A stretch of DNA of 5,758 bases, taken from Planctomycetota bacterium. GTDB taxonomy: Bacteria; Planctomycetota; PUPC01; JABMSA01. Both the position numbers and the translations under genes were made by a program. Position 1 is the stretch's first letter; each line of letters begins with the position of its first letter. Below the pieces are notes generated by a model. That model was not told the origin of the DNA. It worked only from the letters and a program-made list of their open reading frames with translations, and did no database searches. The DNA is taken from NCBI GenBank assembly GCA_013202185.1, contig JABMSA010000302.1, positions 1 to 5,758 of the forward strand. The letters are read 5' to 3'. Shown here piece by piece: positions 3,772 to 5,758 of this stretch.

Positions 3772-5758
3772 CTATCCGTCCACGGCCTTTATGGCCGAGA
3801 GCCTCGATTGCAACTGCACCAGGTTGTAGAAGGTGCCCTTCTTCTCCATCAGCTCCTCGTGCGTGCCGAATTCGGCCACCTTGCCGTCTTCGATCACGAG
3901 CAGCCGGTCGGCTCTCTTGAGCGTCGACAGCCGATGTGCGATGGCGAACGTTGTTCGGTTCTTGACAAGATTCCTCAGGGCTTCCTGTATCAGTTCTTCT
4001 GTTTCGGTGTCGACGGACGACGTCGCTTCGTCGAGGATCAGTATCCTTGGATCGCACAGGATCGCCCTTGCGATTGCGATGCGCTGCCTCTCGCCGCCGG
4101 AGAGCGCAGCCCCGCGCTCGCCGGTGCGGGTGTCGTAGCCGTCGGGCAGGCGCATTATGAATCCGTGTGCGTTGGCGGCCGCCGCCGCTCGGAAAACATC
4201 CTCCTGCGTGGCTTCCGGGTTGGCGTAGGCGATGTTCTCGGCGATGGTCGCGTTGAAGAGGTACGATTCCTGCGGTACGATTCCGATGTGGCGGCGCAGA
4301 TCCCGAAGCTTCAAGTCGCGCAGGTCTGTGCCGTCAAGGAGGATACTGCCGTCGTCGATATCGTAGAAGCGGCAGAGGAGGTTGGTGATCGTTGTTTTGC
4401 CCACGCCCGACCTGCCGACTAGCCCGATCATTTCGCCGGGCCGCACGTCCATCGTCATGCCCTTGAGCACCGGCTTGTCTATCACATAACCGAAGTGGAC
4501 GTCCTCAAACCGGATTGCGCCCGCCACGGATTTGACCGGCTTTGCGTCGGGGGCGTTGTAGACCTCCTGATCGGCGTCGGTGATCTCGAACAGCCTCTGT
4601 GCGGAGGCGATCGCGCGGTTTATCATGCCTCCCATCCTGGTGAACATCTGCAGCGGGTGATAGAACATACCCAGGTATGCCAAGTAGGCAAGCAGCGAAC
4701 CGACGGTCATCTCGCCGGAGTCGCGAATGACACGCAGCCCGCCGAAATACCAGACAAGAAACGAGCCGAACGAGATGAGGAATCCGATGATCGGAAAGTA
4801 GGTTGCATCCATGGTGCCTGCGAGACCGGTGGCCTGACATAGACGCTCATTCTGGCCCTGGAAAGTAAGCATCTCCGAGGGCTCTTGCGCGAAGGCCTTG
4901 ACCACGCGGATGCCGGAGATCGAATCGATTGCACGTGCGCTCATCCTGGCCTGTCGCTGCCCGACGCGCGAATAGTACCTACGGACTATGCGATAGAACT
5001 TCTTGGTGAGCACCATGACAAGCGGGGCCGGAACCAGGACTATCAGCGCCAGTTGCCAGTTGAGGTAGAAAAGCATACCGCATATACCGACAAGTTGGAG
5101 GATGCCTGGGACAATGTTCTGTCCGAAGATCCTGAAGAGGAGGCTCAAGTGTTGTGTATCGTGCGTGAGGCGCGACACCAGGGCCCCTGTCTGCGTTTTG
5201 TCGTATCGGCGAAGGCACAACCCCTGCACGGCCTGGAAAAAGTCGAGCCGCACGTCGCGTACGACTTGGGCGTTGAACCACGCCAGCAGCCTTCCCCCGA
5301 TAATGCCGATCAACAGCGAACCTGAGCGAACTGCAACGAGCACCAGCACCAGGAGCAGCAACAGCCTAGCACCACCGTCGGCCAACAGCACGTCGTCGGT
5401 GAGTATCTTGATCAGGTAGGGAGCTACAAGCGATAGCAGGGCCACGCTGATCGTGCATGTCATTATCAGCACAAGCCTCCGCCAGTAGGGTTTCACGTAG
5501 TGCCAGATCCGCGCCAGGATCTTCCTCTTTTCCATGCACGCCCGGCAGAAGCTCCCCACCTCGGGCAGCAGCTTGCCGCAGCTCGGGCAGTGCCGCTCGT
5601 CGACGTCCGAGAAATCGAACTCCAGCGGCTTGCCGTCCTTGCACGTGTCGTTCAGCGACTTGGCGATCCTCGCGATCCTCGCCGAAAACGAATTCGTGCC
5701 GCGCAGCAGCTCCGTTCGCCCGCCTTCCGTTTCGGCCTGGAGCGCCACATGGCCGACC
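3772..5758 (-). CDS. Zinc-ribbon ABC exporter (fused TMD-NBD), DUF1854-associated type, 5' partial
   Basis: The frame stays open to the window edge. The first in-frame start-like codon is only a GTG at 5748, so the true N-terminus is probably outside. Numbered from that GTG, 658 residues are visible. A four-cysteine zinc ribbon comes first (C54-P-S-C57 and C68-R-A-C71). An ABC exporter transmembrane domain follows, with hydrophobic helices near 91-118, 126-150, 209-228, 232-250, 315-339 and 346-365. The ATPase domain spans about 411-640: A-loop Tyr421, Walker A GRSGVGKT 445-452, Q-loop Gln493, signature LSGGE 549-553, Walker B ILILDE 569-574, D-loop SSVD 577-580 and H-loop His605. All catalytic positions are intact, so it should be an active homodimeric half-transporter in the inner membrane. 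The segment before the ribbon (LLRGTNSFSARIARIAKSLN) resembles the end of an extra N-terminal domain in the proteobacterial cyanophycin-associated ABC proteins. The substrate is unknown. The DUF1854 gene follows after 27 nt. Confidence 0.9.
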   Translation of the reverse strand, partial: VGHVALQAETEGGRTELLRGTNSFSARIARIAKSLNDTCKDGKPLEFDFSDVDERHCPSCGKLLPEVGSFCRACMEKRKILARIWHYVKPYWRRLVLIMTCTISVALLSLVAPYLIKILTDDVLLADGGARLLLLLVLVLVAVRSGSLLIGIIGGRLLAWFNAQVVRDVRLDFFQAVQGLCLRRYDKTQTGALVSRLTHDTQHLSLLFRIFGQNIVPGILQLVGICGMLFYLNWQLALIVLVPAPLVMVLTKKFYRIVRRYYSRVGQRQARMSARAIDSISGIRVVKAFAQEPSEMLTFQGQNERLCQATGLAGTMDATYFPIIGFLISFGSFLVWYFGGLRVIRDSGEMTVGSLLAYLAYLGMFYHPLQMFTRMGGMINRAIASAQRLFEITDADQEVYNAPDAKPVKSVAGAIRFEDVHFGYVIDKPVLKGMTMDVRPGEMIGLVGRSGVGKTTITNLLCRFYDIDDGSILLDGTDLRDLKLRDLRRHIGIVPQESYLFNATIAENIAYANPEATQEDVFRAAAAANAHGFIMRLPDGYDTRTGERGAALSGGERQRIAIARAILCDPRILILDEATSSVDTETEELIQEALRNLVKNRTTFAIAHRLSTLKRADRLLVIEDGKVAEFGTHEELMEKKGTFYNLVQLQSRLSAIKAVDG
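5536..5589 (-). other. Zinc ribbon (CxxC-x10-CxxC) in the ABC exporter
   Basis: Residues C54, C57, C68 and C71 form a compact treble-clef or ribbon-like knuckle just before the first transmembrane helix, so it would lie on the cytoplasmic side. Zn binding is inferred from spacing alone. Ordinary lipid or drug ABC exporters (MsbA, LmrA type) lack it, and it helps identify the DUF1854-linked subgroup. Confidence 0.75.

Noticed and set aside
3382..4422. Long plus-strand open frame opposite the DUF1854 and ABC genes
   Set aside because: It overlaps two confidently identified minus-strand genes, including the whole ABC signature region, and its translation shows no domain.
5663..5680. Two tandem copies of the 9-mer GCGATCCTC
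   Set aside because: They encode the repeated R-I-A of the ABC protein's amphipathic segment, and two copies within a gene are not a repeat array or recombination site.

Overview
The window is GC-rich bacterial DNA with dense coding and short intergenic gaps. It holds five protein genes, two of them cut by the window edges. A non-cellulosomal type I dockerin domain on a repeat-rich protein, next to a divergent URO-D-family enzyme, is a combination I associate with Planctomycetota (Phycisphaerae-like) or related PVC-type genomes. That assignment is a guess from gene content. No rRNA or other marker gene is present to confirm it.

Layout. Bases 1-552 (+) are the 3' end of a secreted-type protein. 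It has 15 cysteines spaced mostly seven residues apart in a T-x-C-P pattern, followed by a two-repeat calcium-binding dockerin domain at the C-terminus. A strong GC-rich terminator hairpin follows (577-607). A plausible sigma-70-type promoter (697-725) and a Shine-Dalgarno site (776-781) then lead into a two-gene plus-strand operon: a uroporphyrinogen-decarboxylase-family protein that is not HemE (791-1900) and a 12-helix MFS transporter (1948-3132). About 100 bp with small hairpins separates this operon from a convergent minus-strand operon. That operon, in its own reading direction, contains a zinc-ribbon ABC exporter (5758 to 3772, N-terminus outside the window) and, 27 nt later, a DUF1854 protein (3744 to 3235).

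How the genes work together. The URO-D-like enzyme and the MFS permease probably share a transcript and may handle one small molecule, but the sequence does not identify it. The ABC exporter plus DUF1854 pair is a recognised arrangement; in proteobacteria such pairs are named for their association with cyanophycin (CphA) metabolism. No cyanophycin gene is visible here, so the pair may have a different or broader role. The dockerin protein appears to be transcriptionally separate.

The least explained item is the cysteine-heptad repeat protein. It has a very regular Thr/Cys ladder with occasional longer steps that follow their own rule. I see no CRISPR array, tRNA, rRNA, insertion sequence or attachment site.
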